DNA of 64,000 nucleotides from Candidatus Methylopumilus universalis (GCF_006364435.1 NZ_CP040977.1:434001-498000); one strand, 5' to 3'. Counted from the first letter of the stretch, positions 16,012 through 26,763 are shown. Notes: a model not told the origin generated them from the letters alone. A program made the numbers and translations.

Positions 16012-16752
16012 CTAACCGCCCTTTTTTTGTCGAGCACGGATATTTAGAACTTCGACAGCAAGAGAAAAGGCCATTGCGAAATATACATATCCTTTGGGAA
16101 TATGAACATCAAGACTTTCAGCAATTAAAACAAAACCAACAATCATTAAGAAAGACAGTGCTAAAACTTTAATTGATGGATGATGGTGTACAAAATCACC
16201 AATAGGTTTTGCAGCCCACAGCATGAAAATGACAGAGATCAAAACAGCGGCAACCATAATTGAAATTTCATCGACTAAGCCAACTGCAGTAATAACACTA
16301 TCGAGTGAAAAAACTATATCAAGGATACCTATTTGGAAGATAGAGCCCCAAAAAAGGTTCTGAATTGATTTAGATTTGGTACTGGAGGCATTAATTTCAC
16401 TTGCGGTTTTTTCTTCTGCCTCAACCTCAAGATAAATTTCCTTGCTAGCTTTCCATAAAAGAAATAAGCCCCCGAAGAATAGGATTAAATCTCTCCCACT
16501 AATTTCTTGGTTATAAAAAGAAAAAAGTGCTTCTGTTAATCCCATTACCCAAGATAAGCTTAATAGCAATAGGATGCGTGTAACCAAAGCGAACAATAAT
16601 CCAAAACGGCGGACTGATTCTCTTATTTCTATGGGTAGGCGGTTGGCAAGAACGCTAATAAAAATAATGTTATCAATGCCTAATACAATTTCAAGAGCTA
16701 CAAGTGTTAAAAAAGCAATGATTGTATTTGGGTCAAGAATGAATTCAAGCAT
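16012..16752 (-). CDS. TerC-family integral membrane protein
   Basis: A 246-residue membrane protein with about seven hydrophobic segments and the TerC signature LEIVLGIDNIIFISVLANRLP near residue 20, repeated in a second half (GSIFQIGILDIVFSLDSVITAVG). The acidic residues in these membrane motifs are implicated in metal, mainly manganese, export in TerC relatives. Single gene; the 5' end is separated by about 70 bases from the siderophore-receptor stop on the same strand. Confidence 0.9.
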   Translation of the reverse strand: MLEFILDPNTIIAFLTLVALEIVLGIDNIIFISVLANRLPIEIRESVRRFGLLFALVTRILLLLSLSWVMGLTEALFSFYNQEISGRDLILFFGGLFLLWKASKEIYLEVEAEEKTASEINASSTKSKSIQNLFWGSIFQIGILDIVFSLDSVITAVGLVDEISIMVAAVLISVIFMLWAAKPIGDFVHHHPSIKVLALSFLMIVGFVLIAESLDVHIPKGYVYFAMAFSLAVEVLNIRARQKKGG

Positions 16753-16825
16753 TTTGTACCTATTCTAGTTTTTAGTTGTTTGTGTATGTTTATTTTATAG
16801 TTTTTAGATAAAAACTATACATCTT

Positions 16826-18964
16826 TTAAAAAGTATACGTGACTGTCGCTCGAGCAGTAAGTGGGTAGCCATACATAATGTTGTTATTGTTATGAGCCGA
16901 CTGATAGTAGGTTTTATCAAGTAAATTTTCTATATTTAACTGAAGTTTAGTTTGTTTATTAATATTTGCATAAATGGCAGCATCCAATCGAGTGTATCCA
17001 GGAAGATTTACTGCTGTTGTTGTGGTTGGTGTAGCAGCATACATATCACCGCGGCTTACAACACCTAAAGCTGCGCTCCATGTTTCATTGATTTCATATT
17101 TATTCCATAATGAAAATGTATGTTTTGGCACGTGACCTAAAGTTGTACCTGGTGCAATTGGAGTAGACCCACCTTGATTTTTCGTAATTTCTGCATCTTG
17201 GTAAGTGTATCCCCCATACATACTGTATGAATCAAATAATTTTCCTGCAACACCCAATTCAAAACCTTTTGTTACCTGGCCGTCAACAATAATGGTATTG
17301 GAAGAATTTGAAGGGTCTGTAATTGCCATCTTCGATCTTTCTAAACGATAAATAGCAGAACTAATTGAAAAGCTTTGTAATAAGTCATACTTTATTCCTG
17401 CTTCAATATTTGTAAATTTTTCTGGGTCAAATGATTTGATAGAAGATGTAAGTGACGTTAATTGTTCTCCAGTTCGAGGGAGGTAACTTAGACTATAGTT
17501 TGTGTATAAAGAAACGGGTTCAATAGGTTTATATACCAAACCAACTCTAGGAGAGATAAATTGATCATTGATGGTGGCGCTATTTGCAGGAGCAACGCTA
17601 TCATTAAATTTAGTTTTAAATTTATCATAACGTAAGCCCGCGATGATTTGAAATTGTTCATTCAAATATATTTGATCTTGAAAATATATGGCTTGGTTGT
17701 AAATATCAGTTGCAGTATTTCGACTCTTAGTTGATTGCCAATTTAATAAAGCGTATGGGTTTGAAGCTAAAGGGGTAGGGTCACTACCACTATTTACAAT
17801 TCTATAATTTTGATTTTCTTGCAATCCAATTTCCAAGCCCGTTAGAAGCTTATGGGAAACTGATCCCGTCTTAAAGTTATAAGTTAAGTCTGTTTGGTTG
17901 AAAAAATTTTGTCTTTGCGTATTGTCATAATATCCATCAATAGTGACTAGCCCATTTGAGACCTGACTATTTGCATATACATTTTGATAATATTTGTCGT
18001 AATCAGAAAATCGTGTGTGATTTTTAACACTCACACCATTATCAAAAGTATGGTCAATAATTGCATAACCATTTTTAACTATCGCTTCATTTGGGCTTTG
18101 TGATGCATTTCCAAAAAATGTTGATCGACTCGTTGAATAGGGGTAGCTTTTAAGCCCATTGTCGACAGAAGGAATGCCTCGATCACTCGTTCTTTTATCA
18201 TTAAAATATTCCATACCTACAACAACCTTCGTTTTGTCTGATGGCTTAAATGTAAAAGTTGGATTAATGGCTTTTCTTTCGCTTTCAACGCCTTGTCTAA
18301 AACTTCCAGAATCTTCAATCATAGCGTTGACTCTTACAGCAAGTGTTTCATCAATGCGGTTGTTAAGATCTATTGATGAGCGTTTATGGTCATATGCGCC
18401 ACCTTGTATTTTTATTTCATTTTTATTTTCCCAGGTAGCCTCTTTGACAACGCGATTAATCACGCCACCAACCCCACCCCGACCGAAAATCATTCCGTTA
18501 GGACCCATTAACACCTCAACGCGATCTATATTGTAGAGATCTCGGTAATATTGAACGTCATCTCTCACACCATCTACAAATAAGTCTGATGTACTTTGGT
18601 TGCCTCTAAACCAAATACTGTCTCGATTGCCCTCTCCTTGACCTGCCATGACACCAGGGGAGTATTGAATTGCATCTTTCAGCCCAAGTAGAGATTGATC
18701 TTTGATTTGTTCTTCAGTGATCACTGAAATTGATTGGGGAATATCGCGAATACGCGTATCTGTTTTTGTAGCAGTACTCGTTGTTTTTTTAAGGTATGTT
18801 TTAGCTAAATTGTCCTTAACTTCAATCTCATGTAATTCAATTCTCTTATGGTATAGATGATCTTTTGAAGATGTATCAGCCATTGACAGGCTCGGTAACA
18901 TACCTCCAATAAAGAGGTAAGCCCATATCTTTTTGAAATATTGGGGTTTTTTGTGTATTTCCAT
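16826..18964 (-). CDS. TonB-dependent siderophore receptor
   Basis: A 712-residue outer-membrane receptor of the catecholate siderophore type. A signal peptide (IWAYLFIGGMLPSLSMA) is followed by a plug domain with DTRIRDIPQSISVITEEQIKDQ-like opening and LMGPNGMIFGRGGVGGVINRVVKE, then a 22-strand barrel ending in ATVTYTF. It imports ferric siderophore with TonB energy. The frame is open further upstream, but a Fur box covers codons between 18964 and 19015, so ATG 18964 is taken as the start. No siderophore synthesis genes are nearby, so it likely scavenges foreign siderophores. Confidence 0.92.
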   Translation of the reverse strand: MEIHKKPQYFKKIWAYLFIGGMLPSLSMADTSSKDHLYHKRIELHEIEVKDNLAKTYLKKTTSTATKTDTRIRDIPQSISVITEEQIKDQSLLGLKDAIQYSPGVMAGQGEGNRDSIWFRGNQSTSDLFVDGVRDDVQYYRDLYNIDRVEVLMGPNGMIFGRGGVGGVINRVVKEATWENKNEIKIQGGAYDHKRSSIDLNNRIDETLAVRVNAMIEDSGSFRQGVESERKAINPTFTFKPSDKTKVVVGMEYFNDKRTSDRGIPSVDNGLKSYPYSTSRSTFFGNASQSPNEAIVKNGYAIIDHTFDNGVSVKNHTRFSDYDKYYQNVYANSQVSNGLVTIDGYYDNTQRQNFFNQTDLTYNFKTGSVSHKLLTGLEIGLQENQNYRIVNSGSDPTPLASNPYALLNWQSTKSRNTATDIYNQAIYFQDQIYLNEQFQIIAGLRYDKFKTKFNDSVAPANSATINDQFISPRVGLVYKPIEPVSLYTNYSLSYLPRTGEQLTSLTSSIKSFDPEKFTNIEAGIKYDLLQSFSISSAIYRLERSKMAITDPSNSSNTIIVDGQVTKGFELGVAGKLFDSYSMYGGYTYQDAEITKNQGGSTPIAPGTTLGHVPKHTFSLWNKYEINETWSAALGVVSRGDMYAATPTTTTAVNLPGYTRLDAAIYANINKQTKLQLNIENLLDKTYYQSAHNNNNIMYGYPLTARATVTYTF

Positions 18965-18969
18965 ATCTA

Positions 18970-18989
18970 AATGATAATCATTCTCATTT
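18970..18989 (-). promoter_or_regulatory. Fur box
   Basis: AATGATAATCATTCTCATTT on the plus strand is close to the Fur consensus GATAATGATAATCATTATC. It lies five bases before the receptor ATG on the minus strand, so iron-bound Fur would block transcription or translation start. Confidence 0.85.
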
Positions 18990-19166
18990 AAAATAGCAAG
19001 AAAAATTATGCCCAAATCGCTTCGGATGAGAGGGTTTTAACTGGAGAGGAGTAGGGTTGAGTAACAAAAAACAGTTATTCATACTAAAAGCCGGTATCAA
19101 AAAAAATAATCTTCAATATAATTAAAAGACTTCTTTTATTGTCTTAAGAATGGCGAGGTCTACTAA

Positions 19167-20201
19167 ATGAAAGCATTAGTCAAAAAATACGCTAAAGAAG
19201 GTTTATGGCTAGAAGATATGCCAGAACCTGAAATGGGTAATAACGACGTACTAGTTAAAATAAAAAAGACAGCTATTTGCGGCACAGACATTCATATTTA
19301 CAATTGGGATGAGTGGGCTCAGAAAACAATTCCCGTTCCTATGATTACTGGGCATGAGTATGCCGGAGAAATTGTAGATATCGGCTCTAATGTAACGGAC
19401 TTAAAAGTAGGTGATATTGTCTCAGGAGAAGGTCATCTAACATGCGGCCGTTGCAGAAACTGCTTAGGTGGCAGAACGCACTTATGTCCCAATACAATAG
19501 GCGTAGGCGTAAATCGAACAGGATGCTTTGCAGAACTTTTGTCAGTTCCTGCTAAGAATATCTTTAAACCCAGTCGTGAAATTTCAACTGACTTACTTGC
19601 TATTTTTGATCCTTATGGAAATGCAGTTCACACAGCACTCTCTTTTAATATGGTGGGCGAAGATGTTCTGATCACAGGAGCAGGTCCAATTGGTATGATG
19701 GCTGCTATGGTTTCAGACCATGCTGGCGCAAGAAATATTGTGATCACAGATGTAAATCAATATCGTTTAGACCTTATCAAAAAAATTCTTCCACGTGTAA
19801 TTACAATCAATGTTGAAAAAGAATCAATAAGCCGTGACATGATGAAGTCTGTGGGTATTTTTGAAGGATTTGATGTGGGACTCGAAATGTCAGGCTCCCC
19901 CAAAGCTTTTAGTGGGATGTTAAGCCTTATGATTAATGGCGGCCATATCGCTATGCTAGCAATCATGCCTGCAGGTTCTGGCATAGATTGGGATATGGTG
20001 GTCTTCAAAGGCCTCACAATTAAAGGTATCTACGGCCGGGAAATTTTTGAGACTTGGTATAAAGGCACCATGATGGTTCAAAGTGGTCTGCCTTTAGAAA
20101 AAATGATTACACATCGATTCCCTTACACTGAGTTTAAAGAAGGTTTTGACATTATGCGATCAGGCAAGTCTGGCAAAATTATCTTAAATTGGGAAAATTA
20201 A
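19167..20201 (+). CDS. tdh: L-threonine 3-dehydrogenase
   Basis: A 344-residue zinc alcohol-dehydrogenase-family enzyme. It has the catalytic zinc segment [15 protein letters not shown] and GHEYAGEI, the structural zinc cysteines [15 protein letters not shown], and a Rossmann stretch [14 protein letters not shown]. It oxidises threonine to 2-amino-3-ketobutyrate with NAD+. kbl follows 15 bases downstream, giving the classic two-gene operon that splits threonine into glycine and acetyl-CoA. A GGCGAGG ribosome-binding site precedes the ATG. Confidence 0.96.
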   Translation: MKALVKKYAKEGLWLEDMPEPEMGNNDVLVKIKKTAICGTDIHIYNWDEWAQKTIPVPMITGHEYAGEIVDIGSNVTDLKVGDIVSGEGHLTCGRCRNCLGGRTHLCPNTIGVGVNRTGCFAELLSVPAKNIFKPSREISTDLLAIFDPYGNAVHTALSFNMVGEDVLITGAGPIGMMAAMVSDHAGARNIVITDVNQYRLDLIKKILPRVITINVEKESISRDMMKSVGIFEGFDVGLEMSGSPKAFSGMLSLMINGGHIAMLAIMPAGSGIDWDMVVFKGLTIKGIYGREIFETWYKGTMMVQSGLPLEKMITHRFPYTEFKEGFDIMRSGKSGKIILNWEN

Positions 20202-20216
20202 TGTTAAGGATCTTTA

Positions 20217-21407
20217 ATGAGCTTTAAAAAAGCTAAAGAAAGTTTTTCGTCTGATTTAGAAGAAATTAAAAAAGCAGGACTATGGAAAACTGAGCGTATT
20301 ATTAATTCTGATCAGAAAAGTAAGATTCAGCTTTCTGATAATCAAGAAGTTATTAATATGTGTGCGAATAACTATCTTGGTTTGGCTAACAATCCCGAAG
20401 TCATTCAAGCGGCAAAAGATGGTCTTGATCGATGGGGCTTTGGTCTTGCCTCTGTAAGATTTATATGTGGAACACAAACACTACATAAAACGCTAGAAGC
20501 AAAAGTGAGCGAGTTTTTAGGCACAGAAGATACGATTCTCTATGCTGCATGCTTCGATGCAAATGGTGGTTTATTTGAAACCATACTCACAGCAGATGAT
20601 GCTGTTATCTCTGACGAACTCAATCATGCGTCCATTATTGATGGCATTCGTTTATGTAAAGCGCAACGTTATCGTTATAAAAATAATGATATGAATGATT
20701 TACGTGCAAAACTAGAAGAAGCCAAGAAAAATAAAGCGAGACGTATTCTAATTACCACCGATGGCGTATTTTCTATGGATGGTACGATTGCACAATTAGA
20801 TAAGATTTGTGATCTTGCAGATGAATTTGATGCCATGGTGCATCATGATGATTGCCATGCAACAGGATTCATGGGAAAAACAGGCCGCGGCATTCATGAG
20901 TATTGTAATGTCATAGATCGCGTGGATATCATCACAAGTACATTTGGCAAAGCTTTAGGTGGGGCCACTGGTGGTTTTACATCCGGACGTAAAGAAATTA
21001 TTGATATGCTAAGACAAAGATCTAGACCTTATTTATTTTCAAATACACTTGCCCCTAATATTTGCACTGCTTCGTTAAAAGTTTTTGAGATGCTAAAAAA
21101 ATCAACTGCACTTCGTGATACGTTGGAAAAAAATGTCCATTACTTTAGAGCTGGAATGCAAAAAGCTGGCTTTGATGTAAGCGATGGTGATCACCCTATT
21201 GTTCCTATTATGTTAGGTGATGCCAATATTGCCCAATCAATGAGTAAAAAATTACTAGAAAAAGGTATTTTTGCGATTGGATTTTTTTATCCAGTTGTGC
21301 CGCAAGGAAAAGCTAGAATTAGAACGCAAATTTCAGCTGCGCATACATTTGAAGATCTAGACAAAGCAATAGATGCTTTTGCAACAACCAAAGCTCAGCT
21401 AGACTAA
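20217..21407 (+). CDS. kbl: Glycine C-acetyltransferase (2-amino-3-ketobutyrate CoA ligase)
   Basis: A 396-residue pyridoxal-phosphate enzyme of the alpha-oxoamine synthase family. It has the cofactor-lysine motif [12 protein letters not shown] near residue 243, the histidine segment [10 protein letters not shown], and the N-terminal [12 protein letters not shown]. It cleaves 2-amino-3-ketobutyrate with CoA to glycine and acetyl-CoA, completing the Tdh pathway. It is cotranscribed with tdh. Its length equals that of E. coli Kbl. Confidence 0.96.
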   Translation: MSFKKAKESFSSDLEEIKKAGLWKTERIINSDQKSKIQLSDNQEVINMCANNYLGLANNPEVIQAAKDGLDRWGFGLASVRFICGTQTLHKTLEAKVSEFLGTEDTILYAACFDANGGLFETILTADDAVISDELNHASIIDGIRLCKAQRYRYKNNDMNDLRAKLEEAKKNKARRILITTDGVFSMDGTIAQLDKICDLADEFDAMVHHDDCHATGFMGKTGRGIHEYCNVIDRVDIITSTFGKALGGATGGFTSGRKEIIDMLRQRSRPYLFSNTLAPNICTASLKVFEMLKKSTALRDTLEKNVHYFRAGMQKAGFDVSDGDHPIVPIMLGDANIAQSMSKKLLEKGIFAIGFFYPVVPQGKARIRTQISAAHTFEDLDKAIDAFATTKAQLD

Positions 21408-21434
21408 CTGTCAGAATATTTCGTGCCTATGGCG

Positions 21435-21524
21435 CTAATAAATCTTTACTGAGCAAATAGGGCAGGTACATTTCCAAGAATGAACAAACCAGTCAAATGC
21501 TTCATTTTTATTTTTATATTTCAT
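21435..21524 (-). CDS. Candidate 29-residue Cys-containing mini-protein
   Basis: A short minus-strand frame encodes MKYKNKNEAFDWFVHSW followed by KCTCPICSVKIY. The CxCPxC cluster and a TGAGAAAA stretch upstream of the ATG make it a possible metal-binding mini-protein. Length is too small for any firm call, and it may be noise. It lies between kbl and another small minus-strand gene. Confidence 0.3.
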   Translation of the reverse strand: MKYKNKNEAFDWFVHSWKCTCPICSVKIY

Positions 21525-21541
21525 AGTTTTCTCACAAGTAA

Positions 21542-21706
21542 TTAAACGCAATCGCCCATTGCTGACGAATATCTATGCCAGCAGTCTTTGTCATTCTGTT
21601 TACATACAAAATTATTTTCATCTGAATTTTTTGACATTTCTGAATTTTTTAAATTTTCATTTTTCTCTAAAATTTTAGATGTTTTAATTTCTTTTTTTGA
21701 TTTCAT
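21542..21706 (-). CDS. Small hydrophilic protein, unknown function
   Basis: A 54-residue Lys/Glu/Asn/Ser-rich protein whose last third holds three cysteines (NNFVCKQNDKDCWHRYSSAMGDCV). A GAGGA ribosome-binding site lies 7 bases upstream of ATG 21706, which is why this start is used rather than the longer frame from 21739. Probably unstructured at the N-terminus. I do not recognise it. Confidence 0.42.
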   Translation of the reverse strand: MKSKKEIKTSKILEKNENLKNSEMSKNSDENNFVCKQNDKDCWHRYSSAMGDCV

Positions 21707-21916
21707 TTTCATTTCCTCACAAATAGTTTCTATGAGCAAATTCTATGTCTCTTGTTTAGATAAATCCAATGAATTGTTCTTAAGTATGTGATAAGTATTA
21801 CTTATCAATAGCAAAACCTATCAAGGGTAATGGTAAGTCCTAATGATAGATTTTTGGTAAGGCGGTAATAGGGCTATCTTACAAAGCGTCAAAACTTTTA
21901 GAGACTTTTAGCTTTA

Positions 21917-22315
21917 TTATTTTTTGCTACTAAGCTTCGACAGCTTATTTTTAATCTTTATATACTCTTGTTCGGTAGGATCGCTCCAGTTGCCGCCAGA
22001 AGCATTCACCATATAAATTAAGGCCCCAGAAAAGTCTTCTAAAGTTAAATCAGGCTTCCCGCCTTTTGCCGGCATTTTTCTCACACCGTTATATGCTTCA
22101 GCAATTACATGAACCTTGCCTTCTTTAATAATAGGAGCCCAGTCGCGATTATTCTGAAATTTAGGAGCCCCATTCATACCGGCAGCATGACAAGCTATAC
22201 AAACCGCTTTATAAGTAGACTCTCCATTTGCAGAAGAAGTTAATGGGACTAATGTAGTCAGTACAAAGAATGAAAAAATTATAATTTGTCGTAGCATAAG
22301 GTTTATTGATAGCAC
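21917..22315 (-). CDS. Cytochrome c5-family monoheme protein
   Basis: A 132-residue exported c-type cytochrome. A signal peptide (about residues 8-29) precedes the heme-binding CIACH (Cys39, Cys42, His43), and the axial methionine is Met81 in RKMPAKGG. The fold pattern (GAPKF, GVRKMPAKGG, ALIYMVNASGG) is that of cytochrome c5/c555. It would shuttle electrons in the periplasm, for example from PQQ methanol dehydrogenases or to a terminal oxidase. The partner is unknown. Confidence 0.88.
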   Translation of the reverse strand: MLSINLMLRQIIIFSFFVLTTLVPLTSSANGESTYKAVCIACHAAGMNGAPKFQNNRDWAPIIKEGKVHVIAEAYNGVRKMPAKGGKPDLTLEDFSGALIYMVNASGGNWSDPTEQEYIKIKNKLSKLSSKK

Positions 22316-22447
22316 ATTCGATATTTGTAAAATTTGGAGGTGTAGCTAAAAACACATTTTAGCTGGGAGTTTAAAGGGTGTGCAAGCAAAAGCTAGATTT
22401 TGTGTTAATTTCTAAGTTATGAAGAATACGAATTAACTAAATGCTAC

Positions 22448-25168
22448 ATGTCTACATCTAATCAATCACTATTGAATCAACTATTAAGTAGAGACCTTAC
22501 TTATACTTACCACTGCTCACCTTTTATAAAAAGGTTATTTGAGGCAGATAAAGCGCTTGAGCAATTCTCACTTCAGCATATTAGTCATCCTTTTAGTCGG
22601 CAAGAAATGGAATCATGGCTAGATAGCCGACGAATTTCTGACGAGATTAGTTTAAATAAATCTCTTCGTATACTTCGTCAGCAAGTGATAGCAAATATTA
22701 TTCTTCGCGATCTTAATAAATTAGCTGATTTAGATGAAGTTTTAAAGTCAGTAACAGCGCTTGCTGAAATCACTCTAATTCATGCACATCAATTTCATTT
22801 CAATGCCCTGAAGTCTATCCATGGTGCTCCGATAGGATTAAGGGGAGAAGAGCAGCTATTAAGTATTGTCGGCATGGGAAAGTTAGGTGGAGAAGAGCTT
22901 AATGTGTCATCTGATATTGATCTAATCTTTGCTTACCCAGAAGAAGGAGATACTGAAAGTAAGGAGTCTATAAGCAATCAAAGCTTCTTTATTAAACTTT
23001 GCAAAAAAATTATATCGAGCCTTAATGATGTGACAGAAGATGGGTTTGTGTTTCGCGTAGATATGCAATTAAGACCTTTTGGTTCTGAGGGGCAGATTGT
23101 ATGTAGTTATCAAATGCTAGAAGATTACTATCAAAAATACGGGCGAGAATGGGAAAGATATGCTTGGGTCAAAGGTCGAGTTATTGTAGGACCTCAAATA
23201 GAGCTTACTAAAATTATTGAGCCATTTGTTTATCGTAAATATTTAGATTACGGTGCATTGAATTCTATGCGTGATTTAAAAACTCAGATTCAAAATGATG
23301 TAAATAAAAAGGGCATCCAAGAAAATATTAAAGTTGGTCGAGGCGGTATTCGTAAGATTGAGTTTATTGCACAAGTTTATCAATTGATACGAGGTGGCCA
23401 AGATAAAACATTAAGACTTAAATCGCTTTTACCTGCATTAGCACTTCTCGAAACTAAAAATTTATTATCTAAAAATGGAGTTAAGTCATTAACTGAGGCT
23501 TATAAGTTCCTAAGAAATTTAGAGCATAGACTTCAGTATATGGAAGACATGCAAACGCAAGAGCTACCAAAAACAGATGAAGGTAAATTAAGAGTGGTTC
23601 AGTCTATGCATTACCAGGACTGGAATATGTTTTATCAAGATCTTGAAATTCACAGAGCAAACGTAGAATTCTATTTTGATGAGGTTTTTAAAGAAACAAT
23701 TAAAGATGAAGATTCGCCGCAATTAAATTTAACTAAAGTGCTATGGAATAGTGCTTTAACTTTAGAAGATGCATATAAGTATCTAGAGGAATTAGGATTT
23801 AAATTACCTGATGAAACCTATCAGATTCTTCAAGGATTAAAGGGTAGTTCACGTTATTTACATTTACCTGAAGTAAGTCGACAACGATTCGATCTCCTCA
23901 TGCCTTTAATTATCCATGAGGTTTCTTCAGCTTCTGATCCTAATTTAGATTCAACGCTGATTAGAATCATTTCAATTTTAGAGAGTATATGTAGGCGTGC
24001 GAGTTATCTTGCCATGCTCACAGAAAATCCAAGTGCATTAAAGATACTTATTAAACTATCTAAAGCGGGCCCGTGGCTTACGCAATATCTTATTCAGCAT
24101 CCGATATTGATTGATGAATTGCTTGATATTAATCATTTTTATTCAAAGCCAGATTTTGTGGCAATAAAAGAAAAGCTTCATAAAGATTTATTGGAAGCTA
24201 AAGATGATATTGAGCAGCAAATGAATATCATGCGCAATATTAAGCACGCTAACATTTTTAAGCTGGCTGCATTAGAAGTCATAGGTGATGTGTCAGTTGA
24301 AAATCTCTCTGATTACTTAACTGAGCTTGCTGACCTACTTATAGGAGAAACGCTCTTATTGGTATGGCGTCATATGTATCCAGAGCAAAATGACCCACCT
24401 AAATTTGCTGTTATTGCTTATGGGAAATTCGGAGGTAAAGAAATGAGCTATACCTCGGATTTAGACATTGTGTTTATCTATGATGACAAGCGAGATGGCA
24501 TGGCAGAAAAATATGCAAGATTTGCACAGAGGATTAATAGTTGGCTCAACACTTACACATCCTCAGGCATTCTCTATGAAATAGATCTTGCATTAAGACC
24601 TGACGGAGCAAGTGGTCTATTGGTGAGTTCTATTGATGCTTTTAAAGATTATCAATCAAAGAGAGCTTGGACATGGGAACACCAAGCAATTACCCGTGCG
24701 CGCTTTTGCGCTGGAGATGAAAGTATAGGCAAGCAATTTGAAAAGGCTCGATTAGATATTCTAGAAATGCAAAGAGATATAAAGCAGCTAAAGATAGACG
24801 TATTGGATATGCGCGAAAAAATGCTCGAGAAACACAAAGTCGATCATGAGCTTTTCGATCTAAAACAAGATCGTGGCGGCATTATTGATATTGAATTTAT
24901 TGTGCAATATTTTGTTTTAGCTTTTGGTTCTTCAAATAAGGCACTTACTCAAAATATAGGCAATATTGGATTACTTAATCTTTTTAGTGAGCAAAATTTA
25001 ATGGACGCTCTCACAGCTAAAAAACTCATCAGCGCTTATCGATTATATAGAGAGCTTCAACATCAATTAGGTCTTGAGACTAAATTAGATGGAAAAATAA
25101 AGTATTCTGAAGTTACTAATCACCCGGCTGAGGTTGTATCTATTTGGAAAAGTATTTTCAATAGTTAA
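22448..25168 (+). CDS. glnE: Glutamine synthetase adenylyltransferase/adenylyl-removing enzyme
   Basis: A 906-residue protein with two nucleotidyltransferase domains. The N-terminal removase half has GMGKLGGEELNVSSDIDLIF, and the C-terminal transferase half has AYGKFGGKEMSYTSDLDIVF. Helical linkers and GRGGIRKIEFIAQ / DRGGIIDIEFIVQ motifs follow each. The enzyme adds or removes AMP on glutamine synthetase in response to PII signals, controlling nitrogen assimilation. Its length is normal for the family. It converges with msrQ, whose stop overlaps the glnE end by four bases. Confidence 0.96.
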   Translation: MSTSNQSLLNQLLSRDLTYTYHCSPFIKRLFEADKALEQFSLQHISHPFSRQEMESWLDSRRISDEISLNKSLRILRQQVIANIILRDLNKLADLDEVLKSVTALAEITLIHAHQFHFNALKSIHGAPIGLRGEEQLLSIVGMGKLGGEELNVSSDIDLIFAYPEEGDTESKESISNQSFFIKLCKKIISSLNDVTEDGFVFRVDMQLRPFGSEGQIVCSYQMLEDYYQKYGREWERYAWVKGRVIVGPQIELTKIIEPFVYRKYLDYGALNSMRDLKTQIQNDVNKKGIQENIKVGRGGIRKIEFIAQVYQLIRGGQDKTLRLKSLLPALALLETKNLLSKNGVKSLTEAYKFLRNLEHRLQYMEDMQTQELPKTDEGKLRVVQSMHYQDWNMFYQDLEIHRANVEFYFDEVFKETIKDEDSPQLNLTKVLWNSALTLEDAYKYLEELGFKLPDETYQILQGLKGSSRYLHLPEVSRQRFDLLMPLIIHEVSSASDPNLDSTLIRIISILESICRRASYLAMLTENPSALKILIKLSKAGPWLTQYLIQHPILIDELLDINHFYSKPDFVAIKEKLHKDLLEAKDDIEQQMNIMRNIKHANIFKLAALEVIGDVSVENLSDYLTELADLLIGETLLLVWRHMYPEQNDPPKFAVIAYGKFGGKEMSYTSDLDIVFIYDDKRDGMAEKYARFAQRINSWLNTYTSSGILYEIDLALRPDGASGLLVSSIDAFKDYQSKRAWTWEHQAITRARFCAGDESIGKQFEKARLDILEMQRDIKQLKIDVLDMREKMLEKHKVDHELFDLKQDRGGIIDIEFIVQYFVLAFGSSNKALTQNIGNIGLLNLFSEQNLMDALTAKKLISAYRLYRELQHQLGLETKLDGKIKYSEVTNHPAEVVSIWKSIFNS

Positions 25169-25752
25169 TTTTTTTTACGCTTGAAAATATTTAATCTCAA
25201 TAAAAGCAATAGAGAAACTATGACAGCGTAAATAAGTGGCTCAGTCAAATCCTTTTTTACAAGCCATACAAAATGAAGTACACCTAGTATAGCTATGAGG
25301 TAAATAAGGCGATGCAATCTTTTCCAATTTACTTTAAGTCTTCTCATCATCCTATCTGAAGAAGTGATAGCTAATGGAAGTAATAAAAGCCATGCTAAAA
25401 AACCTACAAGCACATAGCGATGTTTAATAATGTCATTTTTGATATCGATCCATGCAAAATGGTAGTCAAGCCATATATAGCAAAATAGATGAATTGATGC
25501 GTAGAAAAATACAAAAAGTCCCAGCATTCTTCTGTATAGAATCCACTGACTAATCGTTGTAATGTTTCTTAAAGGTGTCATGCTAAGTGTTAAACATAAG
25601 AAAATGAGCGTCCATTTTCCGAAGTGACGTTCAATAAACTCTATGGGATTAGCTCCAAGATTATTTTGTAATATATCTATGCCGATAGAAAAAATAGGCC
25701 AAAGACCTAAAATAAAAATAAAGCGTTTGATATAGATTGGATTTAACTTCAA
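25165..25752 (-). CDS. msrQ: Heme-binding membrane subunit MsrQ (YedZ)
   Basis: A 195-residue membrane protein with about six hydrophobic segments and conserved histidines such as in YASIHLFCY and KRLHRLIYL. The segment SDRMMRRLKVNWKRLHRLIY is diagnostic for YedZ/MsrQ. It binds b-type heme and passes electrons from quinol or flavin to MsrP for repair of oxidised periplasmic methionines. It lies 6 bases after msrP on the same strand, forming the usual operon. Confidence 0.93.
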   Translation of the reverse strand: MKLNPIYIKRFIFILGLWPIFSIGIDILQNNLGANPIEFIERHFGKWTLIFLCLTLSMTPLRNITTISQWILYRRMLGLFVFFYASIHLFCYIWLDYHFAWIDIKNDIIKHRYVLVGFLAWLLLLPLAITSSDRMMRRLKVNWKRLHRLIYLIAILGVLHFVWLVKKDLTEPLIYAVIVSLLLLLRLNIFKRKKN

Positions 25753-25758
25753 GGCGAA

Positions 25759-26706
25759 TTAAAAATTTTTATTTAAATCCATACCTTGATAAAGATGAGC
25801 TACTTCTTCTTTATAGCCATTAAACATTTGCGTTTTAAGTCTAGGAGATAAAAGGCTTTCTCCAATTCTTCTCTCGGTAGCTTGTGTCCATCGAGGATGA
25901 TCTACTTCAGGATTCACATTGGAATAAAATCCATACTCTTTGGGATTGGCTTTCATCCAAGTAGATATAGGCATTTTTTCTACTAATCTAATCTTAGTAA
26001 TTGCCTTGATACTTTTAAAGCCATATTTCCAAGGGACTACCAACCTAATAGGTGCGCCATTTTGTTTTGGTAAAACTTTTCCATATAAACCCACTGCCAA
26101 GATAGTGAGTGGATGCATAGCTTCATCTAATCTTAGTCCTTCCGTGTATGGCCAATCTAGCATGTCATCTTTTTGCCCAATCATTTCGCTTGGGCGCTTT
26201 AGTGATACAAATTCAACATATTTAGCATTTCCTGTTGGCGTTATTTTTTTAAGTAACGAATTTAATGGAATACCTATCCAAGGAATCACCATAGACCAAC
26301 CTTCAACACAGCGAAGTCTATAGATGCGTTCTTCTATTGGTATGAGCTTTATGAGTTCATCTATATCAAGTTTTAATGGTTTCGCTACAGAACCTTCAAT
26401 CGAAATCGACCATGGGTCAATTTTTAATAAATGCGCATGATCTTGTGGATCTGATTTTGAAGTACCAAATTCATAATAATTGTTATAGCTTGTAATATCT
26501 TTAAAAGAAGTGAGCTTTTCATTACCATGGTCTTTTGATTGAATAAAGGAAGGGAGAGTATTAAGCGCAGTGAAACCCGTGTTTGTAAATGTGGATAGTG
26601 CAGTAGAGCTTAAAATTAGACCTAAATTTTTTATAAAATTTCTGCGGTCATTATAAATATGCTCAGGTGTAATTTCTGATGAGGGTATTTTTTTAAATGT
26701 AGTCAT
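25759..26706 (-). CDS. msrP: Periplasmic methionine sulfoxide reductase, molybdenum subunit MsrP (YedY)
   Basis: A 315-residue molybdopterin oxidoreductase of the sulfite oxidase fold. The N-terminus carries a twin-arginine signal ([13 protein letters not shown]), so it is exported folded. The molybdenum-ligand cysteine is in [17 protein letters not shown], and the characteristic [18 protein letters not shown] follows. MsrP reduces both diastereomers of methionine sulfoxide in periplasmic proteins with electrons from MsrQ. A promoter-like module shared with tRNA-Lys and photolyase lies about 60-110 bases upstream. Confidence 0.95.
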   Translation of the reverse strand: MTTFKKIPSSEITPEHIYNDRRNFIKNLGLILSSTALSTFTNTGFTALNTLPSFIQSKDHGNEKLTSFKDITSYNNYYEFGTSKSDPQDHAHLLKIDPWSISIEGSVAKPLKLDIDELIKLIPIEERIYRLRCVEGWSMVIPWIGIPLNSLLKKITPTGNAKYVEFVSLKRPSEMIGQKDDMLDWPYTEGLRLDEAMHPLTILAVGLYGKVLPKQNGAPIRLVVPWKYGFKSIKAITKIRLVEKMPISTWMKANPKEYGFYSNVNPEVDHPRWTQATERRIGESLLSPRLKTQMFNGYKEEVAHLYQGMDLNKNF

Positions 26707-26763
26707 AGTGAATTCTAACTATTTTTTCTATATAAAGCTGAGCTAATATCTCTAGAAGTAGAT

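Noticed and set aside
18159-18536. 125-codon plus-strand frame inside the siderophore receptor gene
   Set aside because: It is antisense to strong coding sequence with receptor motifs; no independent features.
21588-21791. 67-codon plus-strand Phe/Ser-rich frame
   Set aside because: It is antisense to the small Lys/Glu-rich gene, and its composition is the mirror of that gene.
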